From Desulfosudis sp034189195 (GTDB lineage: Bacteria; Desulfobacterota; Desulfobacteria; Desulfobacterales; Desulfosudaceae), in contig JAXHVI010000110.1 of the NCBI GenBank assembly GCA_034189195.1, forward strand, positions 55,377-119,376: a DNA stretch of 64,000 nucleotides, written 5' to 3'. The translations under genes were made by a program, and so were the position numbers. The notes below the pieces were generated by a model. The model had not been told where the DNA came from. It saw only the letters and a program-made list of their open reading frames with translations, and did not search any database. Shown here piece after piece: positions 25,413 to 34,539 of the stretch (positions within the stretch are counted from its first letter, which is position 1; each line of letters opens with the position of its first letter).

Positions 25413-26293
25413 GCCTAAAACCACCCATGACCGGCAAACGGAAAATTCTGATTGCTTATGCGGCGTATGCCCTTGCGATGATAGCCCTTTTTATGGTGCT
25501 GCTGTTTCCGGATCAGTCGGTGCGTGACTTTCTGGAACAGCGTGCCGGTGGCATTTATCCGGACATGCGGATTCGTATCGGCGCGTTGCGGCCCGCCCTG
25601 CCTTTCAGTGTGCGCATGGCGGATGTGTCGGTCTTCTGGCAGGACAGGCCTTATGGAGATTTTGCGTATGTGAAGGTCACCCCGTCTGTCTTTTCCATGT
25701 GGCGCCATCGGCGTTCCTTGTCATTCAAGGGCCGGACATTTGATGGGCGTTTTAAGGGCGTCTACGGCCAGGAGAGAAAGACAGGCGCCTGGACCCTTGA
25801 TGTCTCCTTTTCCGGTATGGCGCTGGGTGCCATGGAGGGGGTCCAGCACCTGCTGCCCCACGAGATCAAGGGGACGGTCGCCGGACATATAAAGGCAGGC
25901 CTTGACAACGGCGGCCGGCCACTTGCAGAATTCGAGGTGGTGTTGTCCGATGTGGCGGTGGTCCTTTCAGCGCCGGTTTTCTCCATCGACACCGTGGCCT
26001 TTGACCGGATTGAGGCAGCCGTGGTCATGGAGGGGGACCGGGTGCGGATAGAAAACTGCACCGGCAGAGGCGAACAACTGGATGGCGAGTTATCGGGCGA
26101 GATTCAGGTGCGACAGCCGTATGGCCAGAGCCTGTTGCGGGTGAAGGGGTTTGTCAGGCCCCAGGCGTCCCTTGTGGCCAGGCTGGGAGAGTCCCTGCCG
26201 GTGGAGATGGTGCTGGGGCAAAACGCCGGGGACAAAGGGTTGCCGATTGCCTTCACCGGGATCCTGGCCGATCCGAAAGTCTCTCTTAAATAG
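25409..26293 (+). CDS. gspN: Type II secretion protein GspN
   Basis: 294 residues. One N-terminal membrane helix ('IAYAAYALAMIALFMVLLF') and a beta-rich periplasmic part resembling the AsmA/GspN repeat fold ('GRFKGVYG', 'IKGTVAGHIKAGL', 'GELSGEIQV'). GspN occurs only in some type II systems; its role is not established. ATGA overlap with gspM. Confidence 0.85.
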   Translation: MSLKPPMTGKRKILIAYAAYALAMIALFMVLLFPDQSVRDFLEQRAGGIYPDMRIRIGALRPALPFSVRMADVSVFWQDRPYGDFAYVKVTPSVFSMWRHRRSLSFKGRTFDGRFKGVYGQERKTGAWTLDVSFSGMALGAMEGVQHLLPHEIKGTVAGHIKAGLDNGGRPLAEFEVVLSDVAVVLSAPVFSIDTVAFDRIEAAVVMEGDRVRIENCTGRGEQLDGELSGEIQVRQPYGQSLLRVKGFVRPQASLVARLGESLPVEMVLGQNAGDKGLPIAFTGILADPKVSLK

Positions 26294-26322
26294 GCAAAAA
26301 AGGAAAACGGAGATGGTCGCGG

Positions 26323-27204
26323 ATGATTAAAAAGGGTGTTGTCATCGCGAATCTGCTGCTGATCACGCTGGCGGCCTATCTGGGCGTGGACCTGTTTTAC
26401 GGCATGGTGACGGCCCGGTTCAGCATGAGTACCGTTTCATCGGCGCCGGGAATCCGGCAATCGGTCCCCGACCGCCCCGCTGTCACCCGAAAGCCCGTTT
26501 CCGCCTATTCGGCCATTGCCGAACGCAACCTGTTCAAGGCCACCAAAAGCGAAGTGGCCGCGCAACCGGAAATCGACGTGACCAGCCTGAAAAAAACCAA
26601 CCTGGCATTGACCCTGGTGGGAACCATTTCAGGCGAAGGGGTGGACTCCTACGCCGTCATTGAGCGGACCCGGGAGCGGCAGCAGGATCTTTACAAGGTC
26701 GGGGATACCGTTGAAAACGCAACGGTGAAGCTGATTCTGCGAAAACGGGTGGTGCTGACCGTCAACGGGGTGGATGAGGTCCTGGAAATGGCCGACGCGC
26801 TTTTTGCCGAGGATGCGGGACAGAGCCGTTTCAATCCGTCGGCTGCCGGGCGCCGGGCCAGTGGTCTGGACAGGGCCGCCAGTGTGCGCAATGTTACGCT
26901 GGATCGCGGCGAAATAGAGAGTGCGTTCAACAATGTCAATGACCTGATGCGAAGCGTCCGCATCCGCCCCCACTTTACCGACGGTCAGCCCGATGGACTC
27001 AGCCTGGAGAGCGTGGCGCCGGACTCTATTTTTCAGGAGATGGGGTTGCAGAGCAAGGATGTAATCGTGGGGGTAAACGGAAAAAAAATCAGCACCGTGG
27101 ATGACTGCATGGAGGTTTACAAGAGCCTGAGTGACGCGTCGGCCGTGGTGCTTGAGGTCAACCGGGGCGGGCAGCGGGAGTTGATCCATTATAAGGTTCA
27201 ATAG
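26323..27204 (+). CDS. gspC: Type II secretion inner-membrane protein GspC with PDZ domain
   Basis: 293 residues. A membrane helix at residues 6-26, then the homology region ('AIAERNLFKATK', 'LVGTISGEGVDSYAVIE', 'YKVGDTVENATVKLILR') that touches the N0 domain of the secretin, and a C-terminal PDZ domain ('LESVAPDSIFQEMGLQSKDV', 'VNGKKISTVDD'). It links the inner-membrane platform to the secretin and helps select substrates. Its place directly before gspD fits that role. Confidence 0.93.
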   Translation: MIKKGVVIANLLLITLAAYLGVDLFYGMVTARFSMSTVSSAPGIRQSVPDRPAVTRKPVSAYSAIAERNLFKATKSEVAAQPEIDVTSLKKTNLALTLVGTISGEGVDSYAVIERTRERQQDLYKVGDTVENATVKLILRKRVVLTVNGVDEVLEMADALFAEDAGQSRFNPSAAGRRASGLDRAASVRNVTLDRGEIESAFNNVNDLMRSVRIRPHFTDGQPDGLSLESVAPDSIFQEMGLQSKDVIVGVNGKKISTVDDCMEVYKSLSDASAVVLEVNRGGQRELIHYKVQ

Positions 27205-27251
27205 ATTTTGACGATCCGGACGAAAACCGGGAATATTTTTTCGCGGAGAAC

Positions 27252-29639
27252 ATGATGAAATATGGTATAAGGCAACTGGTATCTGTGGCGGTCTGCACGG
27301 GCGTGCTGCTGGGCGGTTACCCCCTGGCGGCCGAAGATCCGGCCCCGGGCCCGGCCCTGCTTCAAAGGATTCGGGAACGGAGAGATCTGCCGGTGAAACG
27401 TCCCCAGCCGGTTCGGAAAACGGTGGTGGGCAAGGTCTCGGACGCGCCCTCCTTGCCGGAGGGGTTGCCGACGGCTGCCGGTGACGGAGAGAACCTGGTC
27501 TCCATGGATTTTAATGACGTGGACCTGGCGGTTTTCATCAAGTTTGTCAGCGAAATTACCGGTAAGAATTTTGTGCTTGACCAGAATGTGCGCACCAAGG
27601 TCACGGTGATCAGCCCTTCAAAGATTCCTGTTGAAGAGGCCTACCGGGTGTTTGAGTCCGTGCTGGAGGTGCATGGATTTGCCACGGTGGAGGCCGGCGA
27701 CGTTATCAAGGTGGTCAAGGCAGGCGACGCCCGGTCCAAGAATATCGAGACCGGGATGGTCAAGGAGGACAAAGCGCCCGACGACCGGCTGGTGACACAG
27801 ATCATCCCCTTAAAGTATGCCGACGCAGGCGAGATCAAGGGGCTTTTTGCCCCCCTGGTTTCCAAGGACAGCGTGTTGCTTGCCTATGAATCCACCAATA
27901 TGCTGATTGTCACTGACGCCTACTCCAACATTCAGCGGTTGCTGAAAATTCTTGACGCCATTGATGTCACGGGCATCGGACGCCAGGTCTCGGTGATCCC
28001 CCTGGAATACGCCGACGCGTCAAAAATGGTTTCCATTCTGGAGGTGGTGTTCCGGGAGGCGGTGGACCGGGGCGGCCCCCCGCAGCGGGGCGGAACCGAA
28101 CCCACGGATAAAATCCGGCTGGTGGCCGACGACCGGGCCAACGTGGTGATCATGCTGGCCAGTGAATCAGAAACCGTGAAGATACGGAAGTTGATCACCC
28201 TGCTGGACAAGAAGGTGCAGCAGGGCAAGGGACGGATTCATGTCTACTACCTGAAGAATGCCGATGCCGAGGAGCTGGCCAAAGTATTGCAGATGCTGCC
28301 CGAGAAACAGGGGGATGCCGCTGCCGAGGGCAAAAAACTGGCGCCGGTGCTGTCAAAGGCCATCAACATCACGGCCGATGCTTCCACCAACAGCCTGATC
28401 ATCATGGCCGAGCGGGACGACTACCTGGTGTTAAAGGAGATCATTGAAAAACTCGACATTCCCCGGTCCATGGTCTATATCGAGTGCCTCATTGCCGAAG
28501 TGAACATCAACAAGGATTTTGAACTGGGCGCCGAATGGCTGGTGGGCGGGGAAGGCAGTTATGATGACAGGGACGGGGGATACGCCGTGGGATTCGGTGG
28601 CGGTAGCGACACGGGCTATGCAAACGTCGCACGCATGGCCATGGGCGGGCTTCCCAGCGGGTTTTCCGTGGGGGCCATGGCCGAATCCATCATGATTGGC
28701 GGTGTTGAGTATCCCAACCTGGCCGCGGTGGTGCGGGCCTTTAAGAAGGACAAGGATGTTCAGATTCTGTCCACTCCCCAGATCATGACCACAGACAACC
28801 AGGAAGCCACCATCACGGTAGGCAAAAACATTCCCTACCTGACCAAGATCGGCACCACCTCCTCGGAAGAGACTTACAGCAATTACGAGTACAAGGATGT
28901 GGGCATCTCCCTGAAGATCAAACCCCAGATCAATGAGAACCGGCTGATCCGGCTGGATATTGAGCAGGAGCTGACCAAGCTGGACCAGCTGACCACCGTC
29001 TCCATGGATCGGCCGGCCACGTTGAAACGCGGTATCACCACCAACGTGATCGTTCATGACGAACACACCATCGTCATCGGCGGACTGATCGATGACAGTA
29101 TGTCCCGTGTGGAGTACAAGGTGCCCTGCCTGGGAGACATCCCGTTTCTGGGCTGGCTGTTCAGTGGGGTTTCCAACGCCACCGAGAAGACCAACCTGCT
29201 GGTCTTTCTGACCCCCCATGTGATCAAGACGGCCAAGGAGGCCGACGATATTTACAAGTCCAAACAGTCGGACCTGGACGCCGTCCGCAGCGGCAGTTTT
29301 TCCCTTTATTCCGATGACGTGAATGAAGCGGTTTCTGTTGACGCCGAACCGGCCTCCTCGGCGGATGAGATCGTTCCGGAAAACAAGGAGGAAGATGAGG
29401 CAGCGGCCGGGATGGTCGTGATTGATCAAGACGGTGTGAATCAGCCTGAACCCATGCCGGAAAAAGCGGTGGCCGACCCGGCTGCATCTGAAGCCGATAC
29501 TGCCGAAGACACGCCTGTGCCTGAAACCGCCCCGCCGGTGACCGGCGGGGCGGAGGCGGACGGGGAGACCCCACCTTCCGTGGAGGCGCAGCCGGACGGG
29601 GACTTGCCGGTTCCTTTATCGCCGGAAGCGGGGTCATAA
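27252..29639 (+). CDS. gspD: Type II secretion outer-membrane secretin GspD
   Basis: 795 residues with a signal peptide ending near 'YPLAAEDP'. The N0 domain ('VSMDFNDVDLAVFIKFVSEI') is followed by three N-domains of KH fold ('VTQIIPLKYADAGEIKGLF', 'VIPLEYADASKMVSIL', 'VYYLKNADAEELAKVLQ'), then the secretin core with 'VQILSTPQIMTTDNQEATI' and 'VIGGLIDDSMSRVEYKVP'. It forms the outer-membrane channel. The last ~110 residues are an acidic Pro/Ala/Glu-rich tail, longer than usual and of low complexity; a pilotin-binding S-domain is not obvious there. Confidence 0.96.
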   Translation: MMKYGIRQLVSVAVCTGVLLGGYPLAAEDPAPGPALLQRIRERRDLPVKRPQPVRKTVVGKVSDAPSLPEGLPTAAGDGENLVSMDFNDVDLAVFIKFVSEITGKNFVLDQNVRTKVTVISPSKIPVEEAYRVFESVLEVHGFATVEAGDVIKVVKAGDARSKNIETGMVKEDKAPDDRLVTQIIPLKYADAGEIKGLFAPLVSKDSVLLAYESTNMLIVTDAYSNIQRLLKILDAIDVTGIGRQVSVIPLEYADASKMVSILEVVFREAVDRGGPPQRGGTEPTDKIRLVADDRANVVIMLASESETVKIRKLITLLDKKVQQGKGRIHVYYLKNADAEELAKVLQMLPEKQGDAAAEGKKLAPVLSKAINITADASTNSLIIMAERDDYLVLKEIIEKLDIPRSMVYIECLIAEVNINKDFELGAEWLVGGEGSYDDRDGGYAVGFGGGSDTGYANVARMAMGGLPSGFSVGAMAESIMIGGVEYPNLAAVVRAFKKDKDVQILSTPQIMTTDNQEATITVGKNIPYLTKIGTTSSEETYSNYEYKDVGISLKIKPQINENRLIRLDIEQELTKLDQLTTVSMDRPATLKRGITTNVIVHDEHTIVIGGLIDDSMSRVEYKVPCLGDIPFLGWLFSGVSNATEKTNLLVFLTPHVIKTAKEADDIYKSKQSDLDAVRSGSFSLYSDDVNEAVSVDAEPASSADEIVPENKEEDEAAAGMVVIDQDGVNQPEPMPEKAVADPAASEADTAEDTPVPETAPPVTGGAEADGETPPSVEAQPDGDLPVPLSPEAGS

Positions 29640-29642
29640 GAG

Positions 29643-31355
29643 ATGCCCATGAGCAGAGACCTGTTACAGGCACTGAAAACCTGCGCGGCTCTTCCCGAAC
29701 AGCAGGCCGGGAAGATAGAACGGCTGATCAATGGGGGCCGGGCCAATATCGGTGAGCTTCTTCTCAAGCGGAAGCTGGTGACCGAACCGCAACTGCTGTC
29801 CGCATACAGTGAGGTGTTCGGCATTCCGGTCTGCGAGGCGGCGCAGCCGGACGAGAGTGTGAAGGCCATCCCCGAAAAGGTGCCGGCCGCGTTTCTCAAG
29901 CGGTATCTCATGGTGCCGCTGAAAATGTCGTCCCGCGGCCACGGAGGGGTCTCCGGTTGTCAGGTGGCGGTCAACGATCCGTCCCGGCTTCATGCAGTGG
30001 ACGATCTGACAAGGCTGATGGGTGTAGAAACATGCTCCCTGGTACTGGCCACCCGGGACCATATTTTTTCAGCCGTGGGAATGCTTTACGGCAGTGGAGA
30101 CGGGGCGGCCGAAGAAATTGTCCGGGACATGGAGGGGGCCGAAGACATTCTTGACGAGCTCGACGAGGCCGCTGATCTTCTGGACGATGCCAGTGACGCG
30201 CCGATTATCAAGCTGGTCAACCATATCGTGGCCCAGTCGGTGAAGGCCGAGGCCAGTGACATCCATATTGAGGCATACCAGGACACCTTTAAGATACGGT
30301 ACCGGGTGGACGGCATCCTCTATGATTTTCTGAGCCCGCCCAAGCGCATTCAGCCGGCCCTGGTCTCCCGCATCAAGGTCATGGCAAAAATGAACATTGC
30401 GGAAAAGCGCCTTCCCCAGGACGGCCGCATGCAGGTCCGGCTGGGAGACAAGGAGGTGGATATCCGCGTCTCTTCGATTCCCATTACCGCCGGTGAGCGG
30501 CTGGTGCTTCGGCTGCTCAACAAGGCCAGCTCCATGCTGGGATTGCAGGAGATCGGTTTTTCCCGCCAGACCTTTGATCTGTTCAGCCGCCTGATCCGGT
30601 ATGCCAACGGCATCATCCTGGTGACCGGCCCAACCGGTTCAGGCAAGACCACCACCCTTTACGCGGCCCTCTCCACCATCAACACGCCGGACATCAACAT
30701 CATTACCATTGAGGATCCGGTGGAGTACCAGGTCAGCGGCATCAACCAGATCCAGGTGAATCAGAAAATCGGTCTGACCTTTGCCCGGGGCCTGCGTTCC
30801 ATTGTGCGGCAGGACCCGGATGTAATCCTCATCGGCGAAATTCGGGACCAGGAGACAGCGGATATCGCGGTGCAGTCTGCCCTGACCGGCCACCTGGTTT
30901 TTTCCACGCTTCACACCAATGACTCGGCCAGCGCCATCACCCGGCTGGTGGATATCGGGGTGGAACCGTTTCTGCTGTCTTCCTCGGTAATCGCCGTGAT
31001 CGCCCAGCGGCTGGTGCGGGTGCTCTGCCCCCGATGCAAGGAGGCCTATGTGCCGGACGAAGCGGCCATTCTGAGTATCGGGGCCTCCGTCGAACTGTTT
31101 GCCGGAAAAACGATTTACCGCAAAACGGGGTGTGATCACTGCCTGGGCACCGGTTACAGCGGACGGATCGCGATTTTCGAGATACTGGTAATGGATGAGA
31201 AGATCAAGAAGATGGTGCTGACCACCCACGATTCGGGACGGATCGAGGCGGCGGCGGTCAAACAGGGGATGATCACCCTTCGCCAGGACGGCATTCACAA
31301 AGTGCTGGACGGGGTGACCAGCATCGCCGAAGTGTTGCGGGTAACCCAGCGATGA
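29643..31355 (+). CDS. gspE: Type II secretion ATPase GspE
   Basis: 570 residues (a second ATG two codons on, at 29649, is equally possible). An N-terminal GspL-binding domain, then the secretion ATPase core: Walker A 'GPTGSGKTTTLY' near residue 330, Asp box 'IITIEDPVEYQ', Walker B 'VILIGEIRD', His box 'LVFSTLHTND', and a C-terminal zinc-binding tetracysteine ('CPRC' and 'CDHC'). It powers pseudopilus extension from the cytoplasmic face. The stop overlaps the next gene by 4 bp. Confidence 0.96.
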   Translation: MPMSRDLLQALKTCAALPEQQAGKIERLINGGRANIGELLLKRKLVTEPQLLSAYSEVFGIPVCEAAQPDESVKAIPEKVPAAFLKRYLMVPLKMSSRGHGGVSGCQVAVNDPSRLHAVDDLTRLMGVETCSLVLATRDHIFSAVGMLYGSGDGAAEEIVRDMEGAEDILDELDEAADLLDDASDAPIIKLVNHIVAQSVKAEASDIHIEAYQDTFKIRYRVDGILYDFLSPPKRIQPALVSRIKVMAKMNIAEKRLPQDGRMQVRLGDKEVDIRVSSIPITAGERLVLRLLNKASSMLGLQEIGFSRQTFDLFSRLIRYANGIILVTGPTGSGKTTTLYAALSTINTPDINIITIEDPVEYQVSGINQIQVNQKIGLTFARGLRSIVRQDPDVILIGEIRDQETADIAVQSALTGHLVFSTLHTNDSASAITRLVDIGVEPFLLSSSVIAVIAQRLVRVLCPRCKEAYVPDEAAILSIGASVELFAGKTIYRKTGCDHCLGTGYSGRIAIFEILVMDEKIKKMVLTTHDSGRIEAAAVKQGMITLRQDGIHKVLDGVTSIAEVLRVTQR

Positions 31356-31768
31356 TGGAGCGGACCGGCTTTTGCAGAACAACGATGAAACAGGCCGCAT
31401 GGCTGTTTTTTTTCTCTTTTTTTATTTGCTGCGCCGCTGCCGGTCCGGTGGTGCCAGAGGATACAAATGATTCTGCGACTATTGAAAACCCGGCAGCCGC
31501 CGGGGCAACACATTCCGGCGCGGTGCGGTTTTTTCAACGGTACATTTCCCCCATCGACGGGGACCGGTGTCCCATGCATCCCTCATGCTCGGCCTACAGC
31601 CTTGACGCCTTTGAAAAACATGGCCTGGTGATGGGCTGGATCATGACCTGCGACCGCCTGTTGCGGTGCGGCCGGGATGAACTGTCCCTTGCGCCGCGCG
31701 TGGTGGTGGATGGCCGGGTCCGGTGGTATGATCCCGTGGAGCATAATGATTTCTGGTGGACAAAATAG
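31352..31768 (+). CDS. YidD-like membrane insertion efficiency factor with signal peptide
   Basis: 138 residues, start overlapping the gspE stop (ATGA); an ATG at 31385 would begin precisely at the hydrophobic stretch 'AAWLFFFSFFICCAAAG'. The core, 'AVRFFQRYISPIDGDRCPMH' and 'PSCSAYSLDAFEKHG', is the YidD/DUF37 signature with its two conserved Cys. Ordinary YidD is a short cytoplasmic, membrane-associated protein encoded next to yidC; here the domain follows a signal sequence or membrane anchor and is attached to the secretion operon. An exported variant with a distinct role is therefore likely. Confidence 0.82.
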   Translation: MMERTGFCRTTMKQAAWLFFFSFFICCAAAGPVVPEDTNDSATIENPAAAGATHSGAVRFFQRYISPIDGDRCPMHPSCSAYSLDAFEKHGLVMGWIMTCDRLLRCGRDELSLAPRVVVDGRVRWYDPVEHNDFWWTK

Positions 31769-32741
31769 CAGAATGGTTTGCCGGGTGGTTGCCGTGCTGT
31801 TTTGCGCGGGAATATCCATGGCGGGCCTTTTTTGGGTTCCTGCGGCTGCCGGTGAAGAAGTGCCGACCCTGTCCGCGGACCGGCAGATTGGCCTGGGAGA
31901 CCATTTTTTTAAATCCGGCGAGTATGACCGGGCGGTCACTGCCTACGAAACCTTTCTTTATTTTTTCCCTGGCCACGAGCAGGCCGCATATGCCCGTTTC
32001 CAGGTTGCCCGGTCTTTTTTGAAACAGGGAAAGACCGAAGCGGCCCTGGAACGGTTTGAAAAGATCTACAGTGAGGGTAGTGGCACACAGTTCCAGGTGG
32101 AGGCGGGTTTTATGGCGGCCCGCTGTTACACGGCACTGGGCATGAAGGACCGTGCCCTGTCGATGTTAAGTCTGGTGGGAGAGACCACCGATGATCCCGC
32201 GGTCAGGGAACGAATTTTCTACGAGACCGGCTGGACCTGGCTGGAAGCGTTTCCGGTGTTGACCGAAGCAGAGATTGCGGCGGCGGCGGCAAATTTCGAG
32301 CAGATTCCGGTGACGGCCGGAAAGCGTCTGCACGTGCAGGCCGTGCTTGACGCACTGGAACAGGCCCGGCATCATGATGACGGCCTGCTGGCCTCGATGA
32401 AAAGTCCCGGTCTTGCCGGAACCCTGGCAGTGATCCCCGGGGCCGGGTATCTGTATTGTGAACGATACCACGACGCGCTGATCTCTTTTCTTTTCAACGG
32501 CGCCATGGTGCTGGCCGCCTGGGAGGCGTTTGACGAGGGCCATGAGGCCCTGGGGGCCGTTCTTTCCGTTGTGGAGCTGGGGTTTTACGGCGGAAGCATT
32601 TATGGCTCCATGTCGGCGGCACACAAGCACAACCGCCGCCGGACCGGCATCTTTATGGAGGGGCTTCGTTCCATCGGCGCGGGTTTTGTGCCGGCGGGGG
32701 AGGGGGTGGAAGTGAGGGTGTCCTTTCAGCAGCCGTTCTGA
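31746..32741 (+). CDS. Exported TPR protein with C-terminal membrane segments
   Basis: About 331 residues from ATG 31746 (GTGGAG 5 nt upstream); ATG 31773 would also work and starts at the signal peptide 'VVAVLFCAGISMAGLFW'. TPR-like repeats cover about residues 50-150 ('GDHFFKSGEYDRAVTAYETF', 'ARSFLKQGKTEAALERFEKI'). The C-terminal part has Gly-rich hydrophobic segments ('GTLAVIPGAGYLYCERYHDA', 'SFLFNGAMVLAAWEAF'), probably membrane-embedded. It overlaps the YidD-like gene by 23 bp, so the two belong together. A specific role in secretion cannot be deduced. Confidence 0.75.
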   Translation: MISGGQNSRMVCRVVAVLFCAGISMAGLFWVPAAAGEEVPTLSADRQIGLGDHFFKSGEYDRAVTAYETFLYFFPGHEQAAYARFQVARSFLKQGKTEAALERFEKIYSEGSGTQFQVEAGFMAARCYTALGMKDRALSMLSLVGETTDDPAVRERIFYETGWTWLEAFPVLTEAEIAAAAANFEQIPVTAGKRLHVQAVLDALEQARHHDDGLLASMKSPGLAGTLAVIPGAGYLYCERYHDALISFLFNGAMVLAAWEAFDEGHEALGAVLSVVELGFYGGSIYGSMSAAHKHNRRRTGIFMEGLRSIGAGFVPAGEGVEVRVSFQQPF

Positions 32742-32763
32742 TGAAAGGACGCCACTGAACTAC

Positions 32764-32797
32764 AATTATCAATTATCAATTGACAATTGTCAATTAT
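32764..32797. repeat. CAATTRN heptamer repeat with 18-bp palindrome
   Basis: Tandem CAATTAT/CAATTGA/CAATTGT heptamers, of which 32778-32795 forms a perfect 18-bp palindrome. It lies between two convergent genes (the TPR gene and gspF) and may act as a bidirectional transcription stop or be a dispersed extragenic repeat. Confidence 0.6.
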
Positions 32798-32810
32798 TAA
32801 GGGTCTTTTG

Positions 32811-34040
32811 CTATCCGGCAAACTGGTACATTTCAAAAATGGGCAGGATGATGGAGAGCACGATAAATCCGATTACGATACCCATGGAAATCACCAGCAG
32901 CGGTTCCAGCAGGGAGGTCAGGCCCACCAGTGTGGACTCCACCTCGTTTTCAAATACATCTGCCGTGCGTTGAAGCATCTGCTCAAGATTTCCGCTCTGT
33001 TCCCCCACTTTGATCATCTGAACGGAAAGATGAGGGAACACGCCTGTGATCTCCAGGCTGTTTCCCAGTCCTTCCCCCTTTTCGACATCAGCGGCCGCGG
33101 CCGTCACCGCGTCGGCAATAATGGTGTTGCCAACGATGTTTTTGACAATATCTAAGGCCGTGAGCATGGGAATGCCGTTTTCCAGAAGGGAGCCCAGGGT
33201 TCTGGAAAACCGGGCCACCGCGATTTTCTGCACCAGGCTTTTCAAGCCCGGTACACGCAGAAGGGCCGTGTCTACAAGATGGCGGCCCCGCCGGGTTTTC
33301 CCGAATTTCTGAAGGGCCGAAAAGAGAGCGCCCCCGGCTGCCAGCAGCACCCACCAGTAGGATTGCAGAAAGGCGCTGGTGGCGATGACAATTTGCGTGG
33401 GAACGGGAAGGGCCTGGTTCATGTCTTCAAAAACCGAGACCAGCTGAGGTACAATCTTGACCAGAAGAAAAACCAGGACCCCGCTTCCCAGAACGGTCAT
33501 GACCAGCGGGTAGGCCAGAATGGCGGTGATGCGGTTGCGCTGCGCCTGCTGGGTTTCCTGCAGATCGGCCAGCCGCTCCAGCACCACTTCCAGTGTGCCG
33601 GAGGCCTCACCGGCCCGGACCATGTTGATATAGATGGGTGAGAAGATGTCGGGGAACCCTGCCAGGGCATCGGCAAAACTGTTGCCTTCCTCCACCGATT
33701 CTTTGATGCGGGAGAGCGCCTTTTTCAGGGCCGCGGAGCCGGCCTGGGGAATCAGCGTATAGATGGCCGAAACAAGGGGGAAGCCCGAACCCACAAGGGT
33801 GGCCAGCTGTCGCGTGGCCGTGGCCAGTTCGCCTTTTCCAATACCGGAAAAAAGGCGCAGCCCTTTCGGCCACCTACCCCCGGCTTTTTGTTCCCTGCGG
33901 TCATAAGCCTCCGCAATGGCAACAGGGAACAGCTGCCGGCCCCGCAGCTTTTCCCGGGCCGCGGCCTCACCGTCGGCATCAATGATGCCGGACACGGTCT
34001 TGCCGCCGGCATCCAGGGCGCTGTATTCATAGACAGGCAT
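32811..34040 (-). CDS. gspF: Type II secretion inner-membrane protein GspF
   Basis: 409 residues. N-terminal 'YEYSALDAGGKTVSGIIDAD' and 'LRGRQLFPVAI' are diagnostic; two T2SSF domains follow with 'ATRQLATLVGSGFPLVSAI', 'VRAGEASGTLEVVLERLADL' and the repeat copy 'IKVGEQSGNLEQMLQRTADV', and three membrane helices. It is the platform protein that couples GspE to the pseudopilins. It is encoded on the opposite strand, convergent with the main operon, downstream of an extra pseudopilin, so its supply is set by a different promoter. Confidence 0.96.
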   Translation of the reverse strand: MPVYEYSALDAGGKTVSGIIDADGEAAAREKLRGRQLFPVAIAEAYDRREQKAGGRWPKGLRLFSGIGKGELATATRQLATLVGSGFPLVSAIYTLIPQAGSAALKKALSRIKESVEEGNSFADALAGFPDIFSPIYINMVRAGEASGTLEVVLERLADLQETQQAQRNRITAILAYPLVMTVLGSGVLVFLLVKIVPQLVSVFEDMNQALPVPTQIVIATSAFLQSYWWVLLAAGGALFSALQKFGKTRRGRHLVDTALLRVPGLKSLVQKIAVARFSRTLGSLLENGIPMLTALDIVKNIVGNTIIADAVTAAAADVEKGEGLGNSLEITGVFPHLSVQMIKVGEQSGNLEQMLQRTADVFENEVESTLVGLTSLLEPLLVISMGIVIGFIVLSIILPIFEMYQFAG

Positions 34041-34098
34041 GGTCAGTTCCGGATGGGAGCATAGCGCCGGTAATCAGCAGGCGCGGGGTGAGTCAGCC

Positions 34099-34539
34099 TC
34101 AAAATTGGGGCCCGATTATAGTGCTGTTCTTTTCATCCACTACACAATAGAAAATGCGCCGGCCATACATATTGGTCGGATCTGAGGAACCTCTTTGATG
34201 GTAGACAAAAGCTTCCATGTAGCCCTCTCCCGCAGCCGCCGGCTTTCCGAAAATCTGGGCACTTACCCCGGTAGACAGGGTAAAGGTATAAGTGCCGTCG
34301 GATTTGAGTCCCACACTGTGACCCATGCCGGGGCTGTGGGTGAAATCCGGATAGGAACCGGTGATAAACTGCTCCGTGGCCACCGTCATCAGGTTGCGGG
34401 AGTCTGATATAGCCGCCACATCTCCGGAGCGGCACATCATGTCCGTGTAAGCCACAAACCCCATGTGGGAAAGGATTCCGATGACGGCAACCACCATCAT
34501 CAACTCCAACAGAGAAAAACCATCGGTTCTCCGTATCAT
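34099..34539 (-). CDS. Additional type IV pilin-like pseudopilin
   Basis: 146 residues. A 7-residue leader 'MIRRTDG' is followed by 'FSLLELMMVVAVIGILSHMG' with Glu at +5, so it is a substrate of the prepilin peptidase. The globular part contains two Cys (in 'MMCRSGD' and 'IFYCVVDE') and resembles PilA-type pilins rather than GspG to K. It precedes gspF by 58 bp on the same strand and overlaps the upstream repeat-protein gene by 4 bp. It may be an alternative major pseudopilin or a PilA relative. Confidence 0.85.
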   Translation of the reverse strand: MIRRTDGFSLLELMMVVAVIGILSHMGFVAYTDMMCRSGDVAAISDSRNLMTVATEQFITGSYPDFTHSPGMGHSVGLKSDGTYTFTLSTGVSAQIFGKPAAAGEGYMEAFVYHQRGSSDPTNMYGRRIFYCVVDEKNSTIIGPQF

